Below, piece by piece: positions 1 through 5,290 of a DNA stretch of 5,290 nt (positions are counted from its first letter, which is position 1; each line of letters opens with the position of its first letter). Below the pieces are notes generated by a model. It had not been told where the DNA came from. It saw only the letters and a program-made list of their open reading frames with translations, and did not search any database. The stretch is from Eggerthellaceae bacterium (lineage in GTDB: Bacteria; Actinomycetota; Coriobacteriia; Coriobacteriales; Eggerthellaceae), in assembly GCA_900754955.1 (NCBI GenBank), contig CAAEEV010000165.1:1-5290 (forward strand), read 5' to 3'. The translations under genes and the position numbers were made by a program.

Positions 1-14
1 CCGCGCCTTTTTTT
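1..14 (+). terminator. Possible 3' end of an intrinsic terminator cut by the left edge
   Basis: A GC-rich heptamer, CCGCGCC, is followed directly by seven Ts at 8-14. This is what the 3' arm and U-tract of a rho-independent terminator look like for a plus-strand gene lying left of the window. The matching 5' arm would be outside the window, so the hairpin cannot be confirmed. If that arm is preceded by an A-run, a bidirectional terminator would also serve the minus-strand regulator gene ending at 36. No other terminator for that gene is visible. Confidence 0.3.
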
Positions 15-35
15 GTCGGTGGGGGAGCGGAAGCG

Positions 36-1634
36 CTACCGGCCGCCGTTGTCTGCGGCGTCGTCCCGCCCGTCGCGCTGGTCGACGAGATCGATGAGCC
101 ACTGCTGGTTGTTGATGCCCATCTTCTTGTAGATGTGGCTGATGTGGGTCTTCACCGTGTTGCTCGAAATGAACAGCTTCTGCTGGATGTACTCGGCGTT
201 GCGGCCCTTCGCGAGGTACCTGAACACCTCGGCCTCGCGACTCGACAGCTGGAAGCGCTCGATGAGGGCATCGCAGCGCTCGCGGAACGGAGCGGCGTTC
301 TTTGGCGGCTCGATGATGAGGTTCTCAGGATCACCCAAAACAACATCAAGCAGCTGGTCGTTCTCGTCGGCTGTGTTGTCGTACACGACGAACGCGGTGA
401 TGATGATGACCGCAAGGACGCACGTGATGAGCGAGAGGGGAACGGGGCTCATCGACGTGTGGTAGAACGTGATGTAGGCGATGAAGGCCCCGATGAGGAA
501 GCCGGTCCACTGCGCGAGGCGCCCGATGGCGAATCGCTGCAGGGGGAACAGCTGGAACTCCGCGTTCTTCACCACCTGCCCCGTCCACTCCATGAGCGTG
601 GCGTAGGAGAAGGCGCCGATGCCCACGGCTCCGCATACGATGCGTCCCGCTTCGCTGCAAAACGGAGCGAAGAGCAGCGCGGCGGCGATGAGAGGTATGG
701 TGATACGTTGCGCTGATTCCGTCGTCCAGCTCGTTTTCGTTCGGCGTCGCGCCCAGAAAAACGCGACGAAGGAGCTGATGATGCCCGCGGTTCCCGCGAT
801 CAGGATGGCATGGAGGCCGAGGGACGACACCATGATGACGATGAATCCGTACGAGATTCCGTGGGCGATGACGGAAAGGCTGGCTTTGAGGGCCATGACG
901 GGTTTGCGATGCTCGCTCTCCTGGGAGTTCGCCTCGGCGAGCTTCTCCTTGTCCGCCTTCGAGAGAAGGTAGTACGCCAGACCTCCGCTTGCTGCCACAA
1001 GGGCGACGGCGCCTGCCACCCCGAGCGCAGGAACGCCGATGCTCCCGACGATGAGGAAGAGCGGCGTGGCGACGATTCCCCCGCTCGCGATGGAGAGGGC
1101 GGTCCATCGCGCAGGCATGAGCGAGTAGAGGACCATCCATGCGGCGGAGGGGGACACCCAGCCGATACCGCTTATCGCCCATGCCGCAAACACGAGCGGC
1201 GTGGGGATTGCATAGGGTGCCAGCCAGGAGACGATGCCCACAAGCGTCAGCGGCCCGTAGAACACGAGCATGCCCGGAAACACCAAGGATCTCACGTGCG
1301 TGTAGAGAAGGTGCGGCCATCGCGCGCAGACGATGAGCGCGACCATGCTCACTCCGCACGAGACGAGCAGGCACGCGATGCCCTCGTCGATGGGGAGGTA
1401 GGAAAGAAGCGGAAGCGCGGGTGCGAACACCTGGCAGATTCCCCATGCTGTGAGGCAGGCGAATCCGAGCGCTGCCAGGATGCCTGCAGCGGGACTGTCG
1501 AGCAGGTGAGCGGTATTGTTTCGCTGATCAGCGGTTTTGCTCTCATGGTTCAATTCGGCGACCCTCCCGTGCTCGGCCATCATCAAAACAGGGTGAGCGG
1601 GCGGAACGGGAATCATCAGATGAGGGTGATTCAC
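36..1634 (-). CDS. Membrane-embedded LuxR-family transcriptional regulator (12 predicted helices plus C-terminal HTH)
   Basis: This 532-residue protein is predicted to be a one-component regulator that senses a ligand through a membrane domain and binds DNA with a cytoplasmic LuxR helix-turn-helix. About twelve hydrophobic segments are visible, roughly at residues 52-74, 86-103, 117-135, 146-172, 180-200, 202-224, 254-275, 276-294, 311-325, 331-350, 370-391 and 399-418. A polar loop at about 225-250 divides them six and six, as in MFS-like folds. A linker leads to the HTH at about 461-517, which shows the family signatures LSSREAEVFRYLAKG and ISSNTVKTHISHIYKKMGI. There is no receiver domain or phospho-acceptor region. 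In Eggerthella lenta, regulators of this architecture are known to control neighbouring catechol dehydroxylase genes; here the target is inferred to be the divergent operon at 1794. The start is uncertain. The GTG at 1634 has only AGGG four bases upstream, and ATGs at 1616, 1583 and 1580 are in frame; all lie before the first helix, so the function call is unaffected. Confidence 0.9.
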   Translation of the reverse strand: MNHPHLMIPVPPAHPVLMMAEHGRVAELNHESKTADQRNNTAHLLDSPAAGILAALGFACLTAWGICQVFAPALPLLSYLPIDEGIACLLVSCGVSMVALIVCARWPHLLYTHVRSLVFPGMLVFYGPLTLVGIVSWLAPYAIPTPLVFAAWAISGIGWVSPSAAWMVLYSLMPARWTALSIASGGIVATPLFLIVGSIGVPALGVAGAVALVAASGGLAYYLLSKADKEKLAEANSQESEHRKPVMALKASLSVIAHGISYGFIVIMVSSLGLHAILIAGTAGIISSFVAFFWARRRTKTSWTTESAQRITIPLIAAALLFAPFCSEAGRIVCGAVGIGAFSYATLMEWTGQVVKNAEFQLFPLQRFAIGRLAQWTGFLIGAFIAYITFYHTSMSPVPLSLITCVLAVIIITAFVVYDNTADENDQLLDVVLGDPENLIIEPPKNAAPFRERCDALIERFQLSSREAEVFRYLAKGRNAEYIQQKLFISSNTVKTHISHIYKKMGINNQQWLIDLVDQRDGRDDAADNGGR

Positions 1635-1793
1635 CTCGCCCTATAACCCAGTGTAGAGTCTTTATCGCAGAAGAAGAAAGCAAAGCTAGTTTAGCCCATA
1701 AATTCGGCTTGCTCGTTTTATTTCGCATCGACGATTTACAGCTTTTCGAAACTGCGCATCGGGAGCAGAGGGAACGGAAGAAGGAGAAACGTT
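1635..1793. promoter_or_regulatory. Divergent intergenic region between the LuxR regulator and the enzyme operon
   Basis: This 159-bp stretch separates two divergent starts and is visibly more A/T-rich than the genes, as expected for promoters in a high-GC genome. I could not place convincing -35/-10 pairs. Weak -10-like hexamers are CATAAA at 1697-1702 (plus) and GATAAA at 1666-1661 (minus), neither with a good -35 at proper spacing; this would fit activator-dependent promoters. Two possible operator elements occur: an imperfect dyad at 1739-1754 and a direct repeat CGCATCG at 1724-1730 and 1755-1761, 31 bp apart, close to three helical turns. Their link to the LuxR protein is inference. Confidence 0.5.
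1739..1754. promoter_or_regulatory. Imperfect dyad, weak operator candidate
   Basis: The sequence CAGCTTTTCGAAACTG contains the perfect 8-bp palindrome TTTCGAAA (1744-1751), flanked by CAG on the left and CTG on the right with two extra bases on the left side. It lies 40-55 bp upstream of the small-gene ATG. A dimeric HTH regulator could use such a site, but short dyads arise by chance and nothing ties it to the LuxR protein here. Confidence 0.2.
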
Positions 1794-2006
1794 ATGTGCT
1801 TTAGACCTGCATCGACCACGATGGGCGCGCGCATCTGCCTGTCGTGCCACATGGTGTGCGACGACGTGAACGCTGCGGTGTGCCCGCACTGCGGTGCGTC
1901 GTTCCCGGGCGCCGAGGACGAACCTGCGGCTCCCGCCGAGCCGTCGGCCCCTGCGGCCCCCGGGGCCCCGCAGGCGCCGAGTGCTCCCCAGGCCCCCGAG
2001 GCCTAG
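1794..2006 (+). CDS. Small zinc-ribbon-like protein with Ala/Pro-rich tail, function unknown
   Basis: A 70-residue protein that I cannot assign to a named family. Its start is well supported: AAGGAG at 1781-1786 sits seven bases before ATG 1794. The N-terminal half holds six cysteines (2, 15, 18, 22, 30, 33). C15-x2-C18 and C30-x2-C33, the latter as CPHCG, form two knuckles typical of a zinc ribbon, although a rubredoxin-like or Fe-S site cannot be excluded by eye. The opening MCFRP has a Cys at position 2 and no hydrophobic signal, so it is not a lipoprotein. Residues from about 40 on are acidic and then almost only Ala and Pro with QAPSAPQAPEA-type repetition, probably disordered. It precedes the Mo/W enzyme by 126 bp on the same strand and is probably co-transcribed. 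By position it could be an accessory, assembly or electron-carrier partner, but that is only inference from context. Confidence 0.8.
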   Translation: MCFRPASTTMGARICLSCHMVCDDVNAAVCPHCGASFPGAEDEPAAPAEPSAPAAPGAPQAPSAPQAPEA

Positions 2007-2018
2007 TTCGGAAGCAGG

Positions 2019-2037
2019 CAGCCGCATCGGGCGGCTG
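2019..2037 (+). repeat. Hairpin just after the small gene
   Basis: CAGCCGC (2019-2025) pairs with GCGGCTG (2031-2037) around the five-base loop ATCGG, extendable by one G-T pair (2018/2038). It begins 13 bases after the small gene's stop. No T-run follows, so it is not a standard intrinsic terminator. It may stabilise the 3' end of the upstream message or take part in folding of the operon leader. Confidence 0.45.
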
Positions 2038-2049
2038 TGTGCCCATAGT

Positions 2050-2069
2050 CGCGCCGCCTCCGCGGCGCG
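2050..2069 (+). repeat. GC-only hairpin in the spacer before the Mo/W enzyme
   Basis: CGCGCCGC (2050-2057) pairs perfectly with GCGGCGCG (2062-2069) around the loop CTCC. The stem is eight G-C pairs and would be very stable in RNA. No U-tract follows. It is one of four inverted repeats packed between the two genes and could partly block transcription or shield the downstream message from decay. Confidence 0.5.
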
Positions 2070-2077
2070 GCGACGTT

Positions 2078-2093
2078 CTCGCTTGCAAGCGAG
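2078..2093. repeat. Perfect 16-bp palindrome
   Basis: CTCGCTTGCAAGCGAG is identical to its own reverse complement, with the centre between 2085 and 2086. With no spacer it forms a poor RNA hairpin unless the central bases open, and it looks more like a DNA site for a symmetric dimeric protein. It lies 40 bp upstream of the enzyme's ATG, inside the presumed operon, where an operator for an internal promoter could sit. No binding protein is known from the sequence. Confidence 0.5.
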
Positions 2094-2095
2094 GG

Positions 2096-2118
2096 CTTCC
2101 TTGTTGGAACAAAGGAAG
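2096..2118 (+). repeat. Hairpin abutting the enzyme's ribosome binding site
   Basis: CTTCCTTG (2096-2103) pairs with CAAAGGAAG (2110-2118) around TTGGAA, with one bulged A. The stem ends three bases before the AGGAG at 2121-2125, which itself is seven bases from ATG 2133. The structure would occlude a secondary purine-rich stretch but leave the main Shine-Dalgarno open, so it could modulate translation or position the ribosome. Predicted by eye only. Confidence 0.4.
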
Positions 2119-2132
2119 AGAGGAGAGAGGGA

Positions 2133-4385
2133 ATGGCTGAAGAGACCGAGGTCAAGCGTGAGGTTAAGCGTGCGTCATGCTTCCTGTGCCATCTCAACTG
2201 CGGTGTGCTGTGCACCAAGGAGAACGGCCGCGTGGTGAAGATCGAGGGCGAGCCCGACAACCCGCACAACGAGGGCTACGTGTGCTCACGTCTCGACCAG
2301 GACCGCTGGATCGACTTCGAGTACAACCCGAACCGCTTGAAGAAGCCGCTCAAGCGCGTCGGCGAGCGCGGCAGCGGCCAGTGGGAGGAGATCACCTGGG
2401 ACCAGGCGTTCGACGAGATCGCGGCCAAGCTCGCCGAGCTGCGCGACCAGTACGGCGCTGAGACACTGTGCTTCCTCGAGGGCACCTACCGCACCGAGTC
2501 TCACCTGCACTACAAGTTCACCAACCTGTTCGGCAGCCCGAACACCGGCGGCAACGGCACCATCTGCTACAGCTCCGACATGTGGCTCGAGCCCTGCACC
2601 TACGGCGGCTTCTGCTCCGACAAGTCCGACTGGAAGCGCGCCAACCTCATCGTGCTGTGGGGTCGCAACCCCGCCGCCTCCGAGCTGCTCAACTGGAAGT
2701 GGGTCACCGACAACATGGAGCAGCGCGGCGCGAAGCTCATCTTCATCGACCCGCGCTACTGCGAAGGCGCCCAGAAGGCCGACCTGTTCCTGCAGATCCG
2801 CCCCGGCACCGACGCGGCGCTCGCCCTCGCGATGATCAACGTCATCATCGAGGAGGACCTCTACGACCACGAGTTCGTCGAGGAATGGTGCTACGGCTTC
2901 GACCAGCTCAAGGAGCGTGCCGCCGAGTGGTCGCCCGAGCGCGCCGAGGAGATCACGTGGGTGCCTGCCGACAAGATCCGCCAGGCCGCGCGCATGTACG
3001 CCACCATCAAGCCCGCCTGCATGCCCTGGGGCGAGAAGGGCGGCGACGGCCACGGCGTGAACGCCACGAACACGATCCGCGCGAAGGCCATCCTGCGCTC
3101 GATCACGGGCAACATCGACAAGATCGGCGGCGACCAGCTCACGATGCCGGGCGACCGCGGCAACACCGAGGACATGAACTTCAACCACAACGATCTGCCG
3201 CAGGAGCAGCGCGACAAGATGATCGGCAACGAGCGCTTCCCGGGCCTCACGTTCAAGGGTTGGGACATCATCTCGAAGGCCTATCCGCGCTTCTACCCGT
3301 ACTCCAACGCCCCGCTGCTGTTCGAGGCCATGATCACGGGCAAGCCGTACCCGGTGCGCGCGTGCATCGTGCAGGCGGACAACCCGATGCTCGCCTTCAC
3401 GGACACCCAGCACGTGTACAAGGCGCTCAAGAGCCTCGACTTGCTCGTGGTGCACGACTACTTCATGACCCCGACGGCGGCCCTCGCCGACTACGCGCTG
3501 CCCGCGGCCACCTGGCTTGAGCGCTGCAGCCGCGGCTACCCGACGATGGACGTCGAACAGGTGAGCATGGCCGGCAGCATGCCGGTGGTCGAGCGCTTCG
3601 AGGGTGGCACCGACGTCGACTTCCGCGACGACTACGAGTTCTGGTACGGACTGGCCGACCGCCTCGGCTTCGGCGACAAGTACTGGGGTCCCACCATGGA
3701 GGACATGATGGACGGCCAGGTAGCGCCGTTCGGTATGAAGTTCCGCGACTTCTGCGAGAAGGTCAAGTACCTCCGCGTTCCCAACCAGCCCGAGAAGTAC
3801 AAGGAGCCCGGCTTCAAGTTCCTCACCCCGACGGGCAAGGTGGAGCTGTACTCGACCGTCATCGAGGAGCTCGCGAAGGAGACGGGTCAGGACTTCGATC
3901 CGCTGCCGACCTTCGTGTTCCCGCCTGACTTCCCCGAGGTCAACCCCGAGTACGCGGCCGAGTACCCGCTGTGCATGATCACGGGCGCGCGCTTCATGCC
4001 GATGTACCATTCCGAGCATCGCCAGCCGGGCGCGTACCGCGACCTGCATCCGGACCCGATCTTCCAGATCCATCCCGACACGGCGATGGACCTCAACATC
4101 GCACCAGGCGACTGGTGCTGGATCGAGACCCACAAGGGCCGCATCAAGCAGCGTGCGAGCCTCACGACCACGGTCGACCCGCGCGTCATCAGCGTGCAGC
4201 ACGATTGGTGGTTCCCCGAGGACGAGGAAGCCGAGCCGAGCCTGCTGGGCGTGTGGAAGTCCAACGTCAACGTGATCGTCGACAGCGACCCCGACAAGTA
4301 CTGCGACCCGATCATGGGCGCATGGCCGATGACGGGCCTCATGGCGAAGGTCTACCGCTGCGAGGACGACGAGCAGCATCTGTAA
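2133..4385 (+). CDS. Molybdopterin/[4Fe-4S] enzyme of the DMSO reductase superfamily, acetylene hydratase/dehydroxylase-like
   Basis: A 750-residue enzyme expected to carry a bis-MGD Mo or W centre and one [4Fe-4S] cluster. The cluster motif is C16-x2-C19-x3-C23-x27-C51. The molybdopterin core follows, with FIDPR (204-208), RPGTDAAL (223-230), ITGNIDKIGG (324-333) and ADYALP (452-457). The dinucleotide-binding C-terminal domain starts near residue 611. From remembered family sequence, Pelobacter acetylene hydratase is close in length (about 730) and order; its metal ligand Cys141 matches C145 here, but its catalytic Asp13 (CDINC) is replaced by His20 (CHLNC) and Ile142 by Tyr146. Acetylene hydration is therefore unlikely. 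A reductive dehydroxylase (as for catechols in gut Eggerthellaceae), transhydroxylase or hydratase remain possible; the substrate is unknown. The N-terminus has no twin-arginine signal, so it should be cytoplasmic, and no Fe-S or membrane subunit is adjacent. The start is fixed by AGGAG seven bases upstream. It is likely co-transcribed with the small cysteine-rich gene and controlled by the divergent LuxR protein. Confidence 0.9.
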   Translation: MAEETEVKREVKRASCFLCHLNCGVLCTKENGRVVKIEGEPDNPHNEGYVCSRLDQDRWIDFEYNPNRLKKPLKRVGERGSGQWEEITWDQAFDEIAAKLAELRDQYGAETLCFLEGTYRTESHLHYKFTNLFGSPNTGGNGTICYSSDMWLEPCTYGGFCSDKSDWKRANLIVLWGRNPAASELLNWKWVTDNMEQRGAKLIFIDPRYCEGAQKADLFLQIRPGTDAALALAMINVIIEEDLYDHEFVEEWCYGFDQLKERAAEWSPERAEEITWVPADKIRQAARMYATIKPACMPWGEKGGDGHGVNATNTIRAKAILRSITGNIDKIGGDQLTMPGDRGNTEDMNFNHNDLPQEQRDKMIGNERFPGLTFKGWDIISKAYPRFYPYSNAPLLFEAMITGKPYPVRACIVQADNPMLAFTDTQHVYKALKSLDLLVVHDYFMTPTAALADYALPAATWLERCSRGYPTMDVEQVSMAGSMPVVERFEGGTDVDFRDDYEFWYGLADRLGFGDKYWGPTMEDMMDGQVAPFGMKFRDFCEKVKYLRVPNQPEKYKEPGFKFLTPTGKVELYSTVIEELAKETGQDFDPLPTFVFPPDFPEVNPEYAAEYPLCMITGARFMPMYHSEHRQPGAYRDLHPDPIFQIHPDTAMDLNIAPGDWCWIETHKGRIKQRASLTTTVDPRVISVQHDWWFPEDEEAEPSLLGVWKSNVNVIVDSDPDKYCDPIMGAWPMTGLMAKVYRCEDDEQHL

Positions 4386-4393
4386 GACTGCGC

Positions 4394-4420
4394 GGCGGGA
4401 TGCGGGCGCCGCATCCCGCC
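4394..4420 (+). repeat. Perfect 12-bp hairpin after the Mo/W enzyme
   Basis: GGCGGGATGCGG (4394-4405) pairs perfectly with CCGCATCCCGCC (4409-4420) around a three-base loop, starting nine bases after the stop codon. No T-run follows, so it more probably protects the mRNA 3' end from exonucleases or assists the true terminator 50 bp downstream than terminates by itself. Confidence 0.6.
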
Positions 4421-4427
4421 TGAGAAG

Positions 4428-4461
4428 GCCGCCGAGGAAGCGTTCGTGCTTCTGAGGCGGC
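4428..4461 (+). repeat. Second hairpin in the enzyme's 3' region
   Basis: GCCGCC (4428-4433) pairs with GGCGGC (4456-4461), and GAAGC (4437-4441) with GCTTC (4448-4452), separated by a 3x3 internal loop and capped by GTTCGT. No U-tract follows. It sits between the perfect hairpin and the intrinsic terminator, giving three consecutive stem-loops. Confidence 0.4.
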
Positions 4462-4467
4462 ATGGCG

Positions 4468-4500
4468 AAGGGCTCGTGGGCTTCGGCTTGCGGGCCTTTT
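4468..4500 (+). terminator. Intrinsic terminator with UUCG tetraloop closing the enzyme operon
   Basis: The arms at 4468-4481 and 4486-4499 pair along 14 positions without a mismatch if G-T wobbles are allowed (five of the 14). They are closed by the loop TTCG between C and G, which is the exceptionally stable cUUCGg tetraloop. Four Ts (4497-4500) follow, partly used in the stem base, and the downstream CGCTTGTTTG stays T-rich. This is the best terminator in the window. It implies that the activase gene at 4618 is transcribed from its own promoter or by read-through. Confidence 0.75.
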
Positions 4501-4617
4501 CGCTTGTTTGCGCGGGTTGGGGGTTTTGGCTATTGCGTGGCGGGGCGGCTGCGCGGTACGGTCGTGGTGACGGTTGGACGAGTTGGCCTTCGAACGGGAA
4601 GGCGCGCGGGGGTGCGC

Positions 4618-5290
4618 ATGGGGTATCGCATCGGCATAGATGCCGGCTCCAAGACCATCAAGGTCGTGGTGCTGGACGAGCGCGGCGATGTCGTGCGCTC
4701 GACGTACCGCCGCCATCTCGCCAACATCCGCTCGACGCTCTCGCGCGTGCTGCGCGACATGGTGGAAGAGGGCGGCGACGTGCGCGGGCCCGTGGCGTTC
4801 ACGGGGTCGGCGGGCATGGCGCTCGCGGCGGCGCTCGATGCGCCGTTCGTGCAGGAGGTCGTGGCCACCACGCGCGCCGTGCGGGCCGCGCTGCCCGAGG
4901 TCGATGCGATCGTCGAGCTCGGCGGCGAGGACGCCAAGGTGGTGTACCTCATGGGCGCGCTCGAGCAGCGGATGAACGCGACCTGCGCCGGTGGCACGGG
5001 CGGGTTCATCGACACGATGGCGGGCATGCTCGGCGTGCGCGCCTCCGACATGAACCGCCTCGCGTCAGGCGCCAAGCGCACGTACCCCATCGCCTCGCGC
5101 TGCGCGGTGTTCGCGCAGACCGACGTGCGGCCCCTGCTCAACGCGGGCGCCGACCCGCGCGACGTGGCGGCGAGCGTGCTCGACGCCGTGGTGCGCCAGA
5201 CGCTCGGCGGCCTCGCCTGCGGCCGTCCGCTGCGCGGCACGGTCGTGCTGCTCGGCGGTCCCTTCGAGCACATCCCCGCGCTCGTCGAGC
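4618..5290 (+). CDS. BadF/BadG/BcrA/BcrD-type ATPase, 2-hydroxyacyl-CoA dehydratase activase domain (partial, runs off right edge)
   Basis: The first 224 residues of an ASKHA-fold ATPase that is open to the window end. Such activases use ATP to push a low-potential electron into (R)-2-hydroxyacyl-CoA dehydratases or benzoyl-CoA reductases. Visible motifs are the phosphate loop IGIDAGSKTIK (5-15), TGSAG (62-66), ELGGEDAK (100-107), NATCAGGTGGF (120-130) and ASRCAVFAQTDV (159-170). C123 and C162 are the two cysteines that in homodimeric activases jointly hold one [4Fe-4S] cluster. The CAGGTG form, the RPLLNAGAD and GGLACGRPLRG segments and the following LGGP resemble the long fused proteins of about 1400 residues or more, in which activase and dehydratase-related domains form one chain; this cannot be confirmed here. 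ATG 4618 fits the family N-terminus. A GTG two codons earlier and an open frame further upstream exist, and the Shine-Dalgarno is weak (GGGGG at 4608-4612, or GGAAGG at 4597-4602). Confidence 0.85.
   Translation, partial: MGYRIGIDAGSKTIKVVVLDERGDVVRSTYRRHLANIRSTLSRVLRDMVEEGGDVRGPVAFTGSAGMALAAALDAPFVQEVVATTRAVRAALPEVDAIVELGGEDAKVVYLMGALEQRMNATCAGGTGGFIDTMAGMLGVRASDMNRLASGAKRTYPIASRCAVFAQTDVRPLLNAGADPRDVAASVLDAVVRQTLGGLACGRPLRGTVVLLGGPFEHIPALVE

Noticed and set aside
36..1634. Calling the regulator gene an MFS transporter
   Set aside because: Although about twelve helices are present, a C-terminal LuxR HTH follows. This architecture belongs to membrane-bound regulators, and transport activity cannot be inferred.
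810..1646. Plus-strand open frame antisense to the LuxR gene
   Set aside because: Highly charged Arg/Glu/Asp/His translation without motifs. The minus frame encodes clear membrane helices and a LuxR HTH.
2133..2180. Tat signal at the N-terminus of the Mo/W enzyme
   Set aside because: The N-terminus is charged (MAEETEVKREVKR), has no RR motif and no hydrophobic stretch before the first cluster cysteine.
2468..3520. Plus-strand overlapping open frame inside the enzyme gene
   Set aside because: Arg/His/Pro-rich translation with no recognisable domain; a shifted-frame shadow of the real gene.
2133..4385. Naming the enzyme acetylene hydratase
   Set aside because: The catalytic Asp13 position of acetylene hydratase is His20 here and the residue after the metal Cys also differs, so the specific activity is not supported despite overall resemblance.
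4394..4420. Calling the perfect 12-bp hairpin an intrinsic terminator
   Set aside because: It is followed by TGAGAAGG with no U-tract; the hairpin at 4468-4499 with following Ts is the better terminator.
2286..4463. Long minus-strand open frame antisense to the Mo/W enzyme gene
   Set aside because: It is an artefact of high G/C at codon third positions. The translation is rich in Arg, Val, Leu, Ala and His with no motifs, while the plus-strand frame has full superfamily signatures and a good ribosome binding site.
4530..5273. Minus-strand open frame over the activase gene
   Set aside because: Ser/Arg/Pro/Thr-rich shadow translation. The plus frame carries all ASKHA and cysteine motifs.
1..5290. 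Search for tRNA, rRNA, CRISPR arrays, insertion sequences or attachment sites
   Set aside because: No regularly spaced direct repeats, transposase-like frame, terminal inverted repeats or tRNA-like cloverleaf were recognised by reading.

Overview
The window reads as a high-GC chromosome segment from an anaerobic actinobacterium of the class Coriobacteriia, most likely family Eggerthellaceae (Eggerthella, Gordonibacter, Adlercreutzia or Slackia type). This is inferred from three things: G/C-ending codons dominate, a LuxR regulator carries a 12-helix membrane domain, and a DMSO-reductase-superfamily molybdenum/tungsten enzyme stands next to it. That gene pairing is characteristic of gut Eggerthellaceae.

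Layout. Positions 1-14 look like the tail of a terminator whose other arm is off the left edge. Positions 36-1634 (minus strand) encode a membrane-embedded LuxR-type one-component regulator. A 159-bp divergent intergenic region follows. On the plus strand come a 70-residue protein with a zinc-ribbon-like cysteine pattern and an Ala/Pro-rich tail (1794-2006), a 126-bp spacer unusually rich in inverted repeats, and a 750-residue molybdopterin/[4Fe-4S] enzyme (2133-4385). The enzyme is related to acetylene hydratase and the dehydroxylase-like members of the superfamily. Two hairpins and then a strong intrinsic terminator (4468-4500) close this unit. From 4618 to the right edge runs the 5' part of a BadF/BadG/BcrA/BcrD-type ATPase, probably the activase end of a long fused 2-hydroxyacyl-CoA dehydratase-related protein.

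How the parts may work together (inference). The regulator would sense a small molecule in or at the membrane and switch on the divergent small protein and enzyme. The enzyme has no Tat signal, no visible membrane anchor and no adjacent electron-transfer subunit. It therefore looks like a soluble cytoplasmic enzyme acting on an imported substrate, by reductive dehydroxylation, hydration/dehydration or another non-classical Mo/W reaction. It keeps the cysteine expected to bind the metal but has His where acetylene hydratase has its catalytic Asp, so acetylene hydration is unlikely. The small cysteine-rich protein is the least explained part and may be an accessory factor. The activase gene lies beyond a terminator and is probably a separate transcription unit.
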